Assembly: GCF_007995215.1 (NCBI RefSeq)
Contig: NZ_VCDK01000006.1
Span: 186,001 to 250,000 of the forward strand
Direction of reading: 5' to 3'
DNA from: Shimia ponticola
Lineage (GTDB): Bacteria; Pseudomonadota; Alphaproteobacteria; Rhodobacterales; Rhodobacteraceae
Length of the DNA: 64,000 nucleotides
The notes under the pieces are model-generated. The model was not told where the DNA came from. It worked only from the letters and a program-made list of their open reading frames with translations, and searched no databases. Numbering within the stretch: position 1 is the stretch's first letter; the number at the start of each line of letters is the position of its first letter. Below are positions 32,627 to 42,134 of the stretch, one piece after another. A program made the position numbers and the translations under genes.

Positions 32627-34654
32627 TTATTTCACGTGCCGCGAGAGTGCGTCGGTAATAGCGGTAGCCAGCTCGTGTGGCAGAGTCGGTTTCTGCAAAA
32701 CAGGTGCCGATACTTCGCCCATCTCCTCAACGGAGTAGCCAGTGTAGCCAGATGTGTAGAGTATTGGCGTACTTGGATAAATAGCGCGAACGCGGCGGGC
32801 AAGTTCAAAGCCGCCAAAGGCACCGGGCATAACAACGTCTGTGAGCAACAAATCAAAGTGCTCGCCGCGGTCGACCACCTGTAGCGCGTCTGGGCCGGAT
32901 CGAGCACTGATCACCTTGTAGTCAAGTTCCTCTAACACTTCAGTCAACACTTCTAGTAAGTGCTCTTCGTCTTCGACAACCAAGATCGTTTCGGAGTTTC
33001 CATGGGTGGTAGCCTCTTGTAGCTGAGGTTCCTCACGGCCACCTTTCTCCGACCCACGCGGCAAGATCAGTTGCACGGTGGTTCCGACGCCTACATCTGA
33101 GTAAATCCTGAAATCTCCACCGGCCTGTTGTATCGACCCATAAACCATCGCGAGCCCAAGGCCCGTGCCAGAACTGTTTTCCTTTGTTGAAAAAAACGGG
33201 TCAGTACAGCGGGCTACGGTATCGCGATCCATGCCCGGGCCGTCATCAGTGACACTGATCTCAATGTATCGATATGAGGTGCCGCTCGCGGGGTCCATGC
33301 CATGGCCGCTTTGCCGGTTGTCGACGTCTTGATTGGGTGCGCGAACGCTTCGAGCGCGCACTTCAATCTTGGACCCTTTGCCTGAACGTAAAATTGCATC
33401 ACGTGCGTTTAACGTTAGGTTCATTAAGGCCATTTCAAGCTGGTTTGGATCGCAATACAGACTGAGACCGGGTTCATCTAGGCAAAAGCTGATCTCGACT
33501 TGGGACTCAAGCATCGGACGAATAAGCGACTCAAATTCGTCAAAGACTGAAGATGCCTGATGCACACTGGCCCGCCCGGGCTGTTTGCGCGCGAAAGCCA
33601 AGAGCCGGGAGTTTAAAGACCGCCCACGATCGATAGCTGCCATAGCTCGATCGAGCTGTTTCTTTAGCATGTCTTCAGTTTTTGCACGACGCGCTAAATC
33701 GACCGCATAAACCATCGATCCCAAGAGGTTGTTGAAGTCATGCGCTATGCCGCCGGTCAGTTGGCCCAGCGCGTCTAGGCGGCTTTTGCGTTCAAAAGCC
33801 TGGCGATTGCGCTCTTCGTTCGAAATGTCATCCAGCACCAATACCGTGTGAATAGAGCTGTCAGAGAGGTCAGGGCGCGCACTGCCAACACGAACATAAC
33901 GCCGGTCTTCTCTAGCGTGTGCACGGCGCAGGACATGTGTTTCATCTTGAAGCGTGTCGCCCGCCAATGCGCGTTGAATCGGATCAGCCCTTTTGTCTAA
34001 GGGTTGTAGCGTTGCAGCATCCAAGAATTTCATGCCTTCAGGCCAGGCAAAAGGAACTGGATCCGAGATACCACCAAGGAAATGCCTTGCGCGATCATTG
34101 GCGCGGATCACATGACCATCCGCAGTCAGCGCGACGATTCCACTGGTTGCCGCGTTAAAGATGGTTTCCAGTTCGTGGCTTAGAGTGGCAGCCGCCAGCT
34201 CTTCCTTTTTCTGAGCAGTAATGTCGTTATGCGCGCCGAGCAGGCGGGTCGGCACGCCCGCATCGTTCCGAATTGCGATGCCCCTACAACGCACCCAGGC
34301 AACGCTGCCGTCCGCACAATGATAGCGAACGACTTGGTCATAAGGGTGGTTTGGGTCGGCGCAGTGTTTGGCCACGTTTTCCTTTGCAAGTTCCAAGTCT
34401 TCAGGAAAAATCAAGTCTTGCCACTCTGCCGCAAGATGCTTCTTTTCAGCTGGGTTGAACCCGAAAAGCTGCCAGAATTCTGGGCTCATATATTCGTGCT
34501 CGGGGTCCTCTAAGTCCCAATACCAAACGCCATCCAACGAGCCTTCCCGAAGGAACTGCCAGATGGCAGGATCCGTCTGGACGAGGGTTTCCAGCTCTTC
34601 TTCGAGATAATGCTTATCAGCGGACATCGGCTCAAATCCCTTACGCTTGCTCAT
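32627..34654 (-). CDS. Soluble PAS hybrid histidine kinase with C-terminal receiver
   Basis: A 675-residue kinase with no evident transmembrane helix. PAS domain 1 at about 35-150 (LDGVWYWDLEDPEHEYMSPEFW ... VRCRGIAIRNDAGVPTRLLG), PAS domain 2 at about 160-280, phospho-acceptor box GGIAHDFNNLLGS with His near 305, N box LMNLTLNARDAI, G boxes VTDDGPGMD and GTGLGLAMVYG. The receiver (about 550-670) has Asp in LLLTDVVMPG. This is the HDFNN class of hybrid kinases. Signal unknown; PAS domains suggest a cytoplasmic cue. ATG 34627 (MSADKHYL) is an alternative start. Lies in the accessory stretch downstream of the recombinase remnants. Confidence 0.9.
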   Translation of the reverse strand: MSKRKGFEPMSADKHYLEEELETLVQTDPAIWQFLREGSLDGVWYWDLEDPEHEYMSPEFWQLFGFNPAEKKHLAAEWQDLIFPEDLELAKENVAKHCADPNHPYDQVVRYHCADGSVAWVRCRGIAIRNDAGVPTRLLGAHNDITAQKKEELAAATLSHELETIFNAATSGIVALTADGHVIRANDRARHFLGGISDPVPFAWPEGMKFLDAATLQPLDKRADPIQRALAGDTLQDETHVLRRAHAREDRRYVRVGSARPDLSDSSIHTVLVLDDISNEERNRQAFERKSRLDALGQLTGGIAHDFNNLLGSMVYAVDLARRAKTEDMLKKQLDRAMAAIDRGRSLNSRLLAFARKQPGRASVHQASSVFDEFESLIRPMLESQVEISFCLDEPGLSLYCDPNQLEMALMNLTLNARDAILRSGKGSKIEVRARSVRAPNQDVDNRQSGHGMDPASGTSYRYIEISVTDDGPGMDRDTVARCTDPFFSTKENSSGTGLGLAMVYGSIQQAGGDFRIYSDVGVGTTVQLILPRGSEKGGREEPQLQEATTHGNSETILVVEDEEHLLEVLTEVLEELDYKVISARSGPDALQVVDRGEHFDLLLTDVVMPGAFGGFELARRVRAIYPSTPILYTSGYTGYSVEEMGEVSAPVLQKPTLPHELATAITDALSRHVK

Positions 34655-35005
34655 GCTTGACCCTACGGACGAGAAGGAAACACGGCAAGGATTGGAGCAG
34701 AATAGCAGCTTGAGTCCCGAAAATTGCAGCTGCTAACTTGCTATTTTCTAGAGATTTTCGAGGCCCTTAGCATGTTTTGGGAGCGGTAGATTTTCCCTTG
34801 GGGTAATCCAAAACGCCGAGGCGGATGATGGCGCAATGTTTGCATCTCTAAGTTCGCTCCAACCAAAATTTCGCCGTTGCGGCGAATGGCGGCTTAGACT
34901 TGCCGCATCACGGCATAGAATTTGCGCGTTGGACGGCAACTTAGGGCCGTACGCCGCGGCAAAGCGTGGGGTTCAGGCATCCAGCATAGGATACCGTGAG
35001 TTATC
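34655..35005. other. Intergenic stretch without a recognised gene
   Basis: About 350 bp between the kinase start and the end of the rraA-like gene. It should hold the kinase promoter. Short frames on both strands lack ribosome sites and protein-like composition. No tRNA or repeat seen. Confidence 0.5.
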
Positions 35006-35710
35006 TTATGTGCGCGCGGCCTCGAATTCTGCCCAGACTTGCTCAAGCTTTTTAATGTCAAAATTGGGCGCGCGGGCTGGTGCAAGAACGATGGCTTCGC
35101 TGGCCACCACCGTTTCGATTGCCGTCTTGAGTGTTGAGACAACCTCACTGGGAATAACTATGGCGCCGTGGCGATCCGCGTGGATCAACTCATTCTCTGC
35201 AAGGCGCATGCCCATGATATTCACAGGCATGCCAATTTCCACGACGTGCACATAGCCGTGGCTTGGGCCAATGGACCCGGCCAATACGGGAAACCCGTCA
35301 TCGATCACGTCCAGATCGCGGACCACACCGTTGGTGACCGCCCCGTTTAGGCCAAGTCCCTTATGGACTGCCACATGAACCTCGCCCCACCAACCTGCGA
35401 TACAGTTGGGGAAATCAACGTCTTCGATGACAGCCACGGTCGGGCCGTCACCGCCTGCCATCGCGCGGAAATAGTCCATACGGCGGGCACGAATGACATC
35501 TTGGGGCTCAGTTGGTGGGGCAAGGCCAGAGATTTTGGCAGTGCGCGCAAAGCCGACCGTTGCAGGAGCACCAGGTTCGGTATGCACCATGGTACCGCGT
35601 GTGAACCTGTTAAAGCCGCGTTTCCCCTGAGCAACTTCAATCGCGTTGCACACTGTGGGCGTGTCAACGCTGCGCAAAAGGTCGAGAAGGTCTTTGGGCA
35701 ACTTGGTCAT
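35006..35710 (-). CDS. RraA-family protein (aldolase/decarboxylase-like)
   Basis: A 234-residue RraA fold. TPTVCNAIEVAQGKRGF at the N-terminus, GWWGEVHVAVHKGLGLNGAVTNGVVRDLDVIDD (the Arg-Asp pair that binds substrate and metal), and ENELIHADRHGAIVIP. Several members are metal-dependent aldolases or decarboxylases of 2-oxo dicarboxylates (4-hydroxy-4-methyl-2-oxoglutarate aldolase, oxaloacetate decarboxylase), others inhibit RNase E. The catabolic operon here makes the first more likely. It starts 10 bp after the SnoaL-like gene. ATG 35710 gives MTKLPKDLLDLL; upstream residues have no match. Confidence 0.82.
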   Translation of the reverse strand: MTKLPKDLLDLLRSVDTPTVCNAIEVAQGKRGFNRFTRGTMVHTEPGAPATVGFARTAKISGLAPPTEPQDVIRARRMDYFRAMAGGDGPTVAVIEDVDFPNCIAGWWGEVHVAVHKGLGLNGAVTNGVVRDLDVIDDGFPVLAGSIGPSHGYVHVVEIGMPVNIMGMRLAENELIHADRHGAIVIPSEVVSTLKTAIETVVASEAIVLAPARAPNFDIKKLEQVWAEFEAART

Positions 35711-35720
35711 AAGCGGTCTA

Positions 35721-36677
35721 TCAAACTTGAGATTGCAAGAGGATCTGTTTCCAGATCGCGATTTCATCGAACAACGTGTACTCGCGGCGAATGCCCCATG
35801 GGCCGAACTCAACATGGCTCACACCCATTACATGGATGAAGGTGCCAGTCGGCGGGCCAAAACGTCCCCAGCCTTCATGCGTGCCTGTCAGCGACCACCG
35901 TATCGCGCTTCTGGGGGGCATCATCGGATCCCTGCGCCCAATCTGATGCTCTATTGTGAAAACTGCATTGGGTAAGGCACTGCGAAGACCAAGCCAGAAT
36001 TCTGTGGTCGCCCCATGACCGTGGCTTTCTTGCCCGCAAGGGAACGACAAATGGCATGCCCGGTCGTACTGCCTCGAGATGCCTGAGAAATCGCCGACCA
36101 TGATGCGGCGCAGTACGTCTGCATGTTTCTCACCCCATTCATTCGAGTTGCCGCGCCCTTTGTAAGGGCCTGCAATATCCGTGTCTGGTGTGAGCGGCAT
36201 ATTGGTGTCGCCTGCAAGAATAACCGCGTGTGCGGCGTCCTTTGGAGATTGACCAAGCTGGACGGCAATTGCTGCATTGTCGCGGATCAGCCACTCATCC
36301 CAGACGCGGTTTTCTTTGCAAAAAGTATCCGCGATCGTGCGAAAGGTGCATTGCGTGCCTGTGGCAGGCCCAAAAGCGCCGCCCATGTGGGTGGCGGTAG
36401 AAAGGATGCGGTGAGACGATAAAAACCCTGTGCTTTCGTCACCGCTCCATATCACGTCTTCCCCGAGCAGCTCTCTGTCTGGGAACTCCGTGAGCGTGGC
36501 CATGGTATTGGCTTTGCCCGCCGCATTTCCCCGGCTAATCCCCGCAGGTGTGCGCACCAGAAGGTCGTCGCCATAGTGCCAATCAAGCTCGGAAATTCCT
36601 CGTCCTTCCCAGATCAGACGCGTGCATTTCAGGATGTAGTCCGGGAGGTCTGCGTATTGCGGATCAAAACCCTTCAT
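35721..36677 (-). CDS. Protein with two SnoaL/NTF2-like domains
   Basis: A 318-residue protein built of two NTF2-like halves. The first spans about 10-150 (LIWEGRGISELDWHYGDDLLVRTPAG, then FRTIADTFCKENRVWDEWLIRDN); the second about 175-315 (ADVLRRIMVGDFSGISRQYDRAC, GVSHVEFGPWGIRREYTLFDEIAIWKQI). NTF2 folds with these Trp-Asp-Glu patterns act as small hydrolases, isomerases or binding proteins; the exact role is unknown. Its ATG overlaps the stop of the FAD oxidoreductase gene by 4 bp (ATGA), indicating coupled translation. Confidence 0.78.
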   Translation of the reverse strand: MKGFDPQYADLPDYILKCTRLIWEGRGISELDWHYGDDLLVRTPAGISRGNAAGKANTMATLTEFPDRELLGEDVIWSGDESTGFLSSHRILSTATHMGGAFGPATGTQCTFRTIADTFCKENRVWDEWLIRDNAAIAVQLGQSPKDAAHAVILAGDTNMPLTPDTDIAGPYKGRGNSNEWGEKHADVLRRIMVGDFSGISRQYDRACHLSFPCGQESHGHGATTEFWLGLRSALPNAVFTIEHQIGRRDPMMPPRSAIRWSLTGTHEGWGRFGPPTGTFIHVMGVSHVEFGPWGIRREYTLFDEIAIWKQILLQSQV

Positions 36678-37969
36678 GCAGCCGTCCTCAATCGGTTGAT
36701 GCCTTGCTTCGTCAACTCTGCGACCAACCGCTTGGTGTCCACGTCCTGCACAGGGCATCCATTCTCTAAGGCCAGCGCCGCAGCTGTCCCCGTCGCTTGA
36801 CCCATCGCCATGCATTGCGGCATCCCACGCACCGAGGCAAAGGCTGTTGCATCTGCCGAGATGATGCGTCCCGCAAACATCAGATTTTCCACTGCTTCGG
36901 GGATCAACGCGCGAAATGGTAGCGTATAGTAGCTGCCTTTCTCGATCGCTGCGTCATGGGTCATACCCCCATCGCTGCGCATGACGTCATCAATTGGATT
37001 GTCGCAGCTGACGATGCCATCTGGGAATTTTGTGGCGCATGCCAGGTCTGCACCTGTCACACGGATAACGCCTTGCAGTTTGCGCGTCTCCCGCACACCG
37101 ACGGTGGGCGAGAGCATGGACATGTGCGCGGTTTCAAAACCTGGGACGTCCGTTCGGAGGAACTGCGAAAGTTGCAGGCACCGCTTGCGGCCTTCTTGCG
37201 TGGCCTGACCGACAGCGACTGGGTCCGTCCCATCCACGCCGCGTACATGGACGGAGTTGCAAAAAACGGTTCCGTGATGAAATCCTTTCATCAGATATAG
37301 TTGCGCCAAATCGGGATGCAGCCGGTCTTCGGCGATGCCTTTGGCCGCATAATCCGTGAAGTACGGATCAGTATGGGCAAAGGCCGTGTCCCAATCGACG
37401 CCGATCATGTGGAAGGAAATGGTCACCGCCATCATGTTCCCGCTCTCATCACCAAGGACGTAAGGCACGCCAGCCTTTGCCGAGATGTCACCATCACCAG
37501 AGCAATCGATGACTATCTTCGGTGCAACCTCGAAGGTGCCATTGCGATCGAAACAGCGAACCGTTTTGATCCGATGTCCCTCCATTCGTGGCTCAACTGC
37601 CGTTGCGTTCAAACGGACTTTCACCCCGGCTTCTTCAAGCATCTCGAACATCGTCAAGGTTGCGATGTCGTGATCGTAGATGATTTCTGGGCCGAAATTC
37701 TCGAGGGTACAGGGGCGTTTTTCTGCCGCAGGTGGGGTCATTGCCTCAAGGCGCGCGGTCAGTTCTTCAAGGATGCCGCCGATAATCTGATCTACTGGAT
37801 ATCCGCCGCCCCAAGGCATGCCAGGACAAAAGGCCATAACACCGCCAATCTTGGTCGTCGCTTCCATGAGCGTGACATTCAAGCCTTGGCGAGCTCCAGC
37901 AATCGCCGCGCCGAACCCGGCCGTCCCTCCGCCAATCACGAGCACGTCAGCCAGTTCAATCCGCTTCAT
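36674..37969 (-). CDS. FAD-dependent oxidoreductase
   Basis: A 431-residue flavoprotein of the FAD_oxidored type. The N-terminus LADVLVIGGGTAGFGAAIAGARQG is the dinucleotide fold, followed by VTLMEATTKIGGVMAFCPGMPWGGGYP; KIVIDCSGDGDISAKAGVPYVLGDE is the second family motif; near the end MFAGRIISADATAFASVRGMPQCMAMGQATGTAAAL contacts FAD. It heads an operon with the SnoaL-like and RraA-like genes. A role in oxidising a hydroxy acid or sugar-derived compound is plausible; the substrate is not visible from sequence. Confidence 0.87.
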   Translation of the reverse strand: MKRIELADVLVIGGGTAGFGAAIAGARQGLNVTLMEATTKIGGVMAFCPGMPWGGGYPVDQIIGGILEELTARLEAMTPPAAEKRPCTLENFGPEIIYDHDIATLTMFEMLEEAGVKVRLNATAVEPRMEGHRIKTVRCFDRNGTFEVAPKIVIDCSGDGDISAKAGVPYVLGDESGNMMAVTISFHMIGVDWDTAFAHTDPYFTDYAAKGIAEDRLHPDLAQLYLMKGFHHGTVFCNSVHVRGVDGTDPVAVGQATQEGRKRCLQLSQFLRTDVPGFETAHMSMLSPTVGVRETRKLQGVIRVTGADLACATKFPDGIVSCDNPIDDVMRSDGGMTHDAAIEKGSYYTLPFRALIPEAVENLMFAGRIISADATAFASVRGMPQCMAMGQATGTAAALALENGCPVQDVDTKRLVAELTKQGINRLRTAA

Positions 37970-38473
37970 AGATGCACGTCTTTCCTTCGTTGCAGTCGGT
38001 ACCTCTCAAAACACGCGAAGGTGCGAACGGGACCAATTCGGCCAATGATGCAATTGCAAATGCCCAAAGCCAAGCTTGCAACAAAGGTGTTGTGGAGCAA
38101 AAAAAACGCTTTGCGCCGGCAAATCGGATTTCACTAGGTCGGCTCCAATACCGGACTGGTCCCGCGTTTTGTGAGTGTAAGGCCCATGCGACCATCCCAC
38201 CGCAGCGAAAGACTGCTCTGACATACTGCGGCATGGGGGGACGGACACCAGTCAGTGCCTTTTTAAGCAGAATTCAAAATTGGACGGAGAAGGCTCTAAT
38301 TGCAGCCATGGTACTGAGCGAGGCGTTGTCGGCAACTTGGATGGCTTATCGTTTTTTGCGTTTGCTGAGGCTCTGTGGTTTGAGCGTCGAATGCTTTTTT
38401 TGGACGGCTCATCCTGCCTTTTCCCTCGCTCACACAATTCAAGCGACGGCGGTTTTGACAAAACGGGTGGACC
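37970..38473. other. Intergenic stretch without a convincing gene
   Basis: About 500 bp between the oxidoreductase start and the end of the sulfatase gene. It should contain the promoter for the minus-strand operon below it. A plus-strand frame (37972-38547) is open for 191 codons but lacks a ribosome site, has odd composition and runs antisense into the sulfatase gene. I see no repeats or recognisable mobile-element remnant. Confidence 0.5.
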
Positions 38474-40000
38474 TTAGGCCATTCCGACCTGTTTACGAAC
38501 AGGACCTGCATCGTCGGGACGCTGTTGAACGTAGTTCAGGAGTTTAGTTTGGACCTCCTCGTATCGCGGGGCATCGAAAAGGTTCGTCGTCTCATGCGGA
38601 TCGGCAATCATGTCATAAAGCTCGCCCGCGCCCGATTGCATGTCGACCGTCAACTTGTGGGTCTTGGTGCGGACTGTCCGTAGGCTTAGGCCGACGCCTG
38701 CGCGTGTTGGTAACAGTTCCCATTCGTTGAAGGCGTACTCCCGTTTGGCGTCGTTGGATTCAATCAAGGGTCGCAGCGAGGCACCGTGCTGTGTTTGAAG
38801 AGCTTTGGCTCCTCCGTAATCGAAGAAAGTTGGACCCAGATCGAGGGTTGAGACAGGTTCATTAACCCGTTTGCCTTTTGGGATACCCGGGCCGCGCGCA
38901 ATCATCGGGACCCTTAATAGCCCGTCATAGTGCATCGGCCCCTTCAGGATCAGGCCATGATCCCCAAGCCAGTCGCCATGGTCCGAGATATAGATCACGA
39001 TGGTGTTGTCCGACAGTCCTGCCTCTTCGAGTGCAATGAGGATACGCCCTACGTTGTGGTCTATCAGCGCAATTTGGCCGTAGGTATTGGCAATGATTTC
39101 ACGAAGCTGATCGTCCGATTGCTCGGCGATGCGGCTGTAGGATTTGCGAATTTCTGCGCCTTTCTTGTCTCCCGCGGGTTCCGCTGTCAGCACCGCCTCG
39201 TGCCACCACGGGCGACCGTTGAACGTGCGTTCACGGTTCTTAGGAAGATCTACCTCTGCCGGATCATGGAGGCGTGACCACGGCTCGGGCGCATCAAAGG
39301 GATGGTGGGGATCTGGGAAACTGACCCATGTGCAAAACGGCTCTTCTCCGCGCCCATATTTGAGCCACTCAATCGCGCGGTCTGCCGTCCAAGTGGAATT
39401 ATGCCAAGCAACCGGCAGTTTTGAATGCCAAGTCTGCGCGGCTTCCTTTGTGTCGCCCGCATTCTCGCGATAGAGTGCGTTTTTCTCGTCGCCGCGCCCG
39501 TCTGCATAGAACCAGCGTTCATAGTGCTGACCGTGCGGTGGTTTCTCCGGCAGGAACCAGTTGTGCCCCACTAGCATCATCTCAACATGATCAAATCCCA
39601 TGTAGGGACCAAACCAAGTGTCAGGATAGCTTGCCGAAGACTTCAAACACTCGGGCGTCCCTGTTGGTTCGAACGTGTGATACGTCGAAAAGTGGGCCTT
39701 TCCGAAAAAGGATGTTTCGTAGCCTGCGGTTGCCATCGCACCGGCAAAGCCTTTTTCCCCGATCGCCGGATCAAGATCGATCCCGTTGTCATGCACTCCG
39801 TGCGTTCGGCACAGCTGCCCGGTAAGGATTGAGGCACGTGCCGGCTGGCACACGACTGTTGGCGTAATGCAATTTGAGAAATGCGTCCCATCGGCCGCCA
39901 ACTGGTCGAGATGCGGTGTCTTGATCTTGCGTCCTTCAAAGCCAAAGCAATCGGCCCGATGCTGGTCACCAGAGATCAAGAGAATATTGGGTTTGCTCAT
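38474..40000 (-). CDS. Sulfatase (Cys type, cytoplasmic)
   Basis: A 508-residue type I sulfatase. NILLISGDQHRADCFG gives the first metal ligands; TPTVVCQPARASILTG contains the C-x-P-x-R motif with the Cys at residue 51 that must be oxidised to formylglycine; TIVIYISDHGDWLGDHGL supplies further metal ligands (Asp-His). No signal peptide is seen, so the enzyme should act in the cytoplasm on an imported sulfate ester. Phosphonate monoester hydrolases share this motif and are an alternative. ATG 40000 overlaps the tctA stop by 4 bp (ATGA), so it belongs to the tctCBA operon. Confidence 0.87.
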   Translation of the reverse strand: MSKPNILLISGDQHRADCFGFEGRKIKTPHLDQLAADGTHFSNCITPTVVCQPARASILTGQLCRTHGVHDNGIDLDPAIGEKGFAGAMATAGYETSFFGKAHFSTYHTFEPTGTPECLKSSASYPDTWFGPYMGFDHVEMMLVGHNWFLPEKPPHGQHYERWFYADGRGDEKNALYRENAGDTKEAAQTWHSKLPVAWHNSTWTADRAIEWLKYGRGEEPFCTWVSFPDPHHPFDAPEPWSRLHDPAEVDLPKNRERTFNGRPWWHEAVLTAEPAGDKKGAEIRKSYSRIAEQSDDQLREIIANTYGQIALIDHNVGRILIALEEAGLSDNTIVIYISDHGDWLGDHGLILKGPMHYDGLLRVPMIARGPGIPKGKRVNEPVSTLDLGPTFFDYGGAKALQTQHGASLRPLIESNDAKREYAFNEWELLPTRAGVGLSLRTVRTKTHKLTVDMQSGAGELYDMIADPHETTNLFDAPRYEEVQTKLLNYVQQRPDDAGPVRKQVGMA

Positions 40001-41574
40001 TCCGCTGGCTTTCTCATGCTGAAAATGACCACGCCGATCGCCAAGATGATGAACGCGAGGGCAATCGGATTGTTGAAAAGGAAGAACGGGTCAGCCCCGG
40101 TCGCCGCAAAGGCTTGGCGAGCGGTCGCTTCAAGGTTGCCGCCGAGGATGAAGGCGATCACGAAAGGCAGCGGCGACATGTCTATTCGGCGCATAAAGTA
40201 GCCGACAAAACCGAAGAACAGAGTGATCCAGACGGCTACCATCGATGTTTCCTGAACGTAGATTGCGGTCAACGTCAGCAGAAGAACGATGGGCAGCAAA
40301 CGCTCCTTGGGAATGCGCGCCATGACACCGACTGATCGCATGAAGACGCCTCCGATGGTCCAGTTCAAACCATTGGCCACGAACATGGTCGTGAAGATGC
40401 CGAAGGCCATGACCATCTCTGGGTTTAAGGCGTCGTCGCTGATGCCGCCGCCCAGTTGGAAAACTGAAGGACCGGGATTGAAGCCACCAATAGAGTCCAT
40501 GGCGAGGATCAAGAACACCGCAGCCGCGTTACCGGGAATGCCAAGCGACAATACCGGGATCAGGTTGGCACCCGAGACCGAGGAATTGGCGGCTTCTGTT
40601 GCCGCGATACCCTCGGGCGCCCCTTGACCAAACCCTGGTGCATTTGGCTCTTTGGATTTGCTGTAGCGTCGCTTTGCCGACGTATAGCCCAGCGTCGCGG
40701 CCAGCGTGGACCCCACGCCAGGAAGCGCGCCGATGCACGTGCCAATGACCGCCGAACGGCCAATGTAGGGCAGCAGTTTTCTCAGACGAAAGGGGCCGTT
40801 TTTGGATTCCCGTTGCCCGACCTGTGTCGTTGATGACGACTGTCCATCTCGGTGGATATCTTCCAACGCTTTGAACACTTCGCCTAGAATGAGAACGCCA
40901 AGGATGGCTGCAGCGACAGGAATCCCCTGAGCCAACGCGGGTTGTCCAAGCGTGAGACGAGGATAAAAGTCTTCGCCCGTCGCCACCATGGCTGCGAGGA
41001 GACCGAGCCCCATGGAGATCAGACCTTTTCCCACCGAATTGCCAATGACCGAAGCAATGAAGGCAAGCGAGAGGATAAGGAGCGCGGTTTTCTCAGGCAG
41101 ATCCAGATAGCTTTCGACAAGTATCGCAAGGAACGGGGCGCAGAGCACGAGGACGATGTCTGAGAACGTATCGCCAGACGCTGAAGAGAAATGCGCGACG
41201 CGTAGAGCGTGCCGTGCCTCTCCTTTCTGGGCCATTGGATAGCCATCCAATGTCGTCATGTAGGCGTCAGGTGTCCCGGGCGTGTTGAATAGGATTGCGG
41301 GAACCGCCCCGCCTATGGTCGCCCCCTTCATGATACCTATGAGGAAGCCCAGGACCGGTAGCAAAGCATCGTTAGAATAGCCGAAAATCGAGATGAGGAT
41401 TGGAAGCGAAATCGCCATCGCCATAGGGCCTGCCAAGCCGGGTGTGGCGCCGACTGTGATGCCTAATAAAAACCCGGTCAGCACCATTAAAACGGTGATG
41501 GGTACGCCTAGTATTGGGTCAGATTGGAAGACCGCCAATACACCTGCGATCACATGGTCCCAAACGCCCATCAT
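39997..41574 (-). CDS. tctA: Tripartite tricarboxylate transporter, large permease TctA (system 1)
   Basis: A 525-residue protein with about twelve membrane helices. GITVGATPGLAGPMAMAISLPI near residue 35 and LPYIGRSAVIGTCIGALPGVGSTLA near 260 are the two related family motifs of TctA; IPAILFNTPGTPDAYMTTLDGYPMAQKG is the conserved loop after the first. TTT systems import di- and tricarboxylates or other anions with a periplasmic binding protein. It overlaps tctB by 4 bp and the sulfatase gene by 4 bp, a fully coupled operon. Confidence 0.92.
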   Translation of the reverse strand: MMGVWDHVIAGVLAVFQSDPILGVPITVLMVLTGFLLGITVGATPGLAGPMAMAISLPILISIFGYSNDALLPVLGFLIGIMKGATIGGAVPAILFNTPGTPDAYMTTLDGYPMAQKGEARHALRVAHFSSASGDTFSDIVLVLCAPFLAILVESYLDLPEKTALLILSLAFIASVIGNSVGKGLISMGLGLLAAMVATGEDFYPRLTLGQPALAQGIPVAAAILGVLILGEVFKALEDIHRDGQSSSTTQVGQRESKNGPFRLRKLLPYIGRSAVIGTCIGALPGVGSTLAATLGYTSAKRRYSKSKEPNAPGFGQGAPEGIAATEAANSSVSGANLIPVLSLGIPGNAAAVFLILAMDSIGGFNPGPSVFQLGGGISDDALNPEMVMAFGIFTTMFVANGLNWTIGGVFMRSVGVMARIPKERLLPIVLLLTLTAIYVQETSMVAVWITLFFGFVGYFMRRIDMSPLPFVIAFILGGNLEATARQAFAATGADPFFLFNNPIALAFIILAIGVVIFSMRKPAE

Positions 41575-42110
41575 ACGTCTCCGTTTGGTGGAAGGATGAG
41601 ATCGTCGAATGGCAGATCATACATCAGTGCGATCACAAGCGACGCAGCAAAACCGATAGCAAAATCCCGAATGGACAGCTTTCGTTTTGCCAGCCCGGTC
41701 AAACCACCAACCAGAACAGTACCGCCAAGCAAGAAACCGATGTAGTGCCATGGTGCGGTTGCACGCAGCGGGCGGTACCCGCTTTCAGACCATGCTAACG
41801 CCACAGGTCCGGCGTATCGCATCAGCCACAGTGCGATCGCGAACAACGCGCAAAGCGCGACTATCCATAGCAGGTTTTCGTGGGAAAGGGCTCTGTCCGT
41901 GCCGGGCCGTAGCAGAAGCAGCAGAGCCCCGATTGCAATGACCGCACCGGCAACAGTTGGCCCCAGCGCGTCGCCGATCACGAACTTGCGGCGGACCCTT
42001 TCGACAATTCCGGTGTCGGTGTCCATTGGTGCCCAGACAAAGATCACAAGAAGTGCAAAGGCCAAGACGATAAGGGCCAGCCATCGGTCTGCGGAAAATC
42101 CGTTTCGCAT
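41571..42110 (-). CDS. tctB: Tripartite tricarboxylate transporter, small permease TctB (system 1)
   Basis: A 179-residue membrane protein with four helices (ADRWLALIVLAFALLVIFVWAP, GPTVAGAVIAIGALLLLL, LLWIVALCALFAIALWL, and YIGFLLGGTVLVGGLTG / FAIGFAASLVIALMYDL). TctB proteins are poorly conserved but the size, helix count and position between tctC and tctA identify it. It lies 24 bp after tctC. Confidence 0.85.
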   Translation of the reverse strand: MRNGFSADRWLALIVLAFALLVIFVWAPMDTDTGIVERVRRKFVIGDALGPTVAGAVIAIGALLLLLRPGTDRALSHENLLWIVALCALFAIALWLMRYAGPVALAWSESGYRPLRATAPWHYIGFLLGGTVLVGGLTGLAKRKLSIRDFAIGFAASLVIALMYDLPFDDLILPPNGDV

Positions 42111-42134
42111 TGGCTGGCCCCTGATTTTAGCAGC

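Noticed and set aside
37972-38547. 191-codon plus-strand frame in the gap between oxidoreductase and sulfatase genes
   Set aside because: No ribosome site, composition unlike neighbouring proteins, and it runs antisense into the sulfatase gene.
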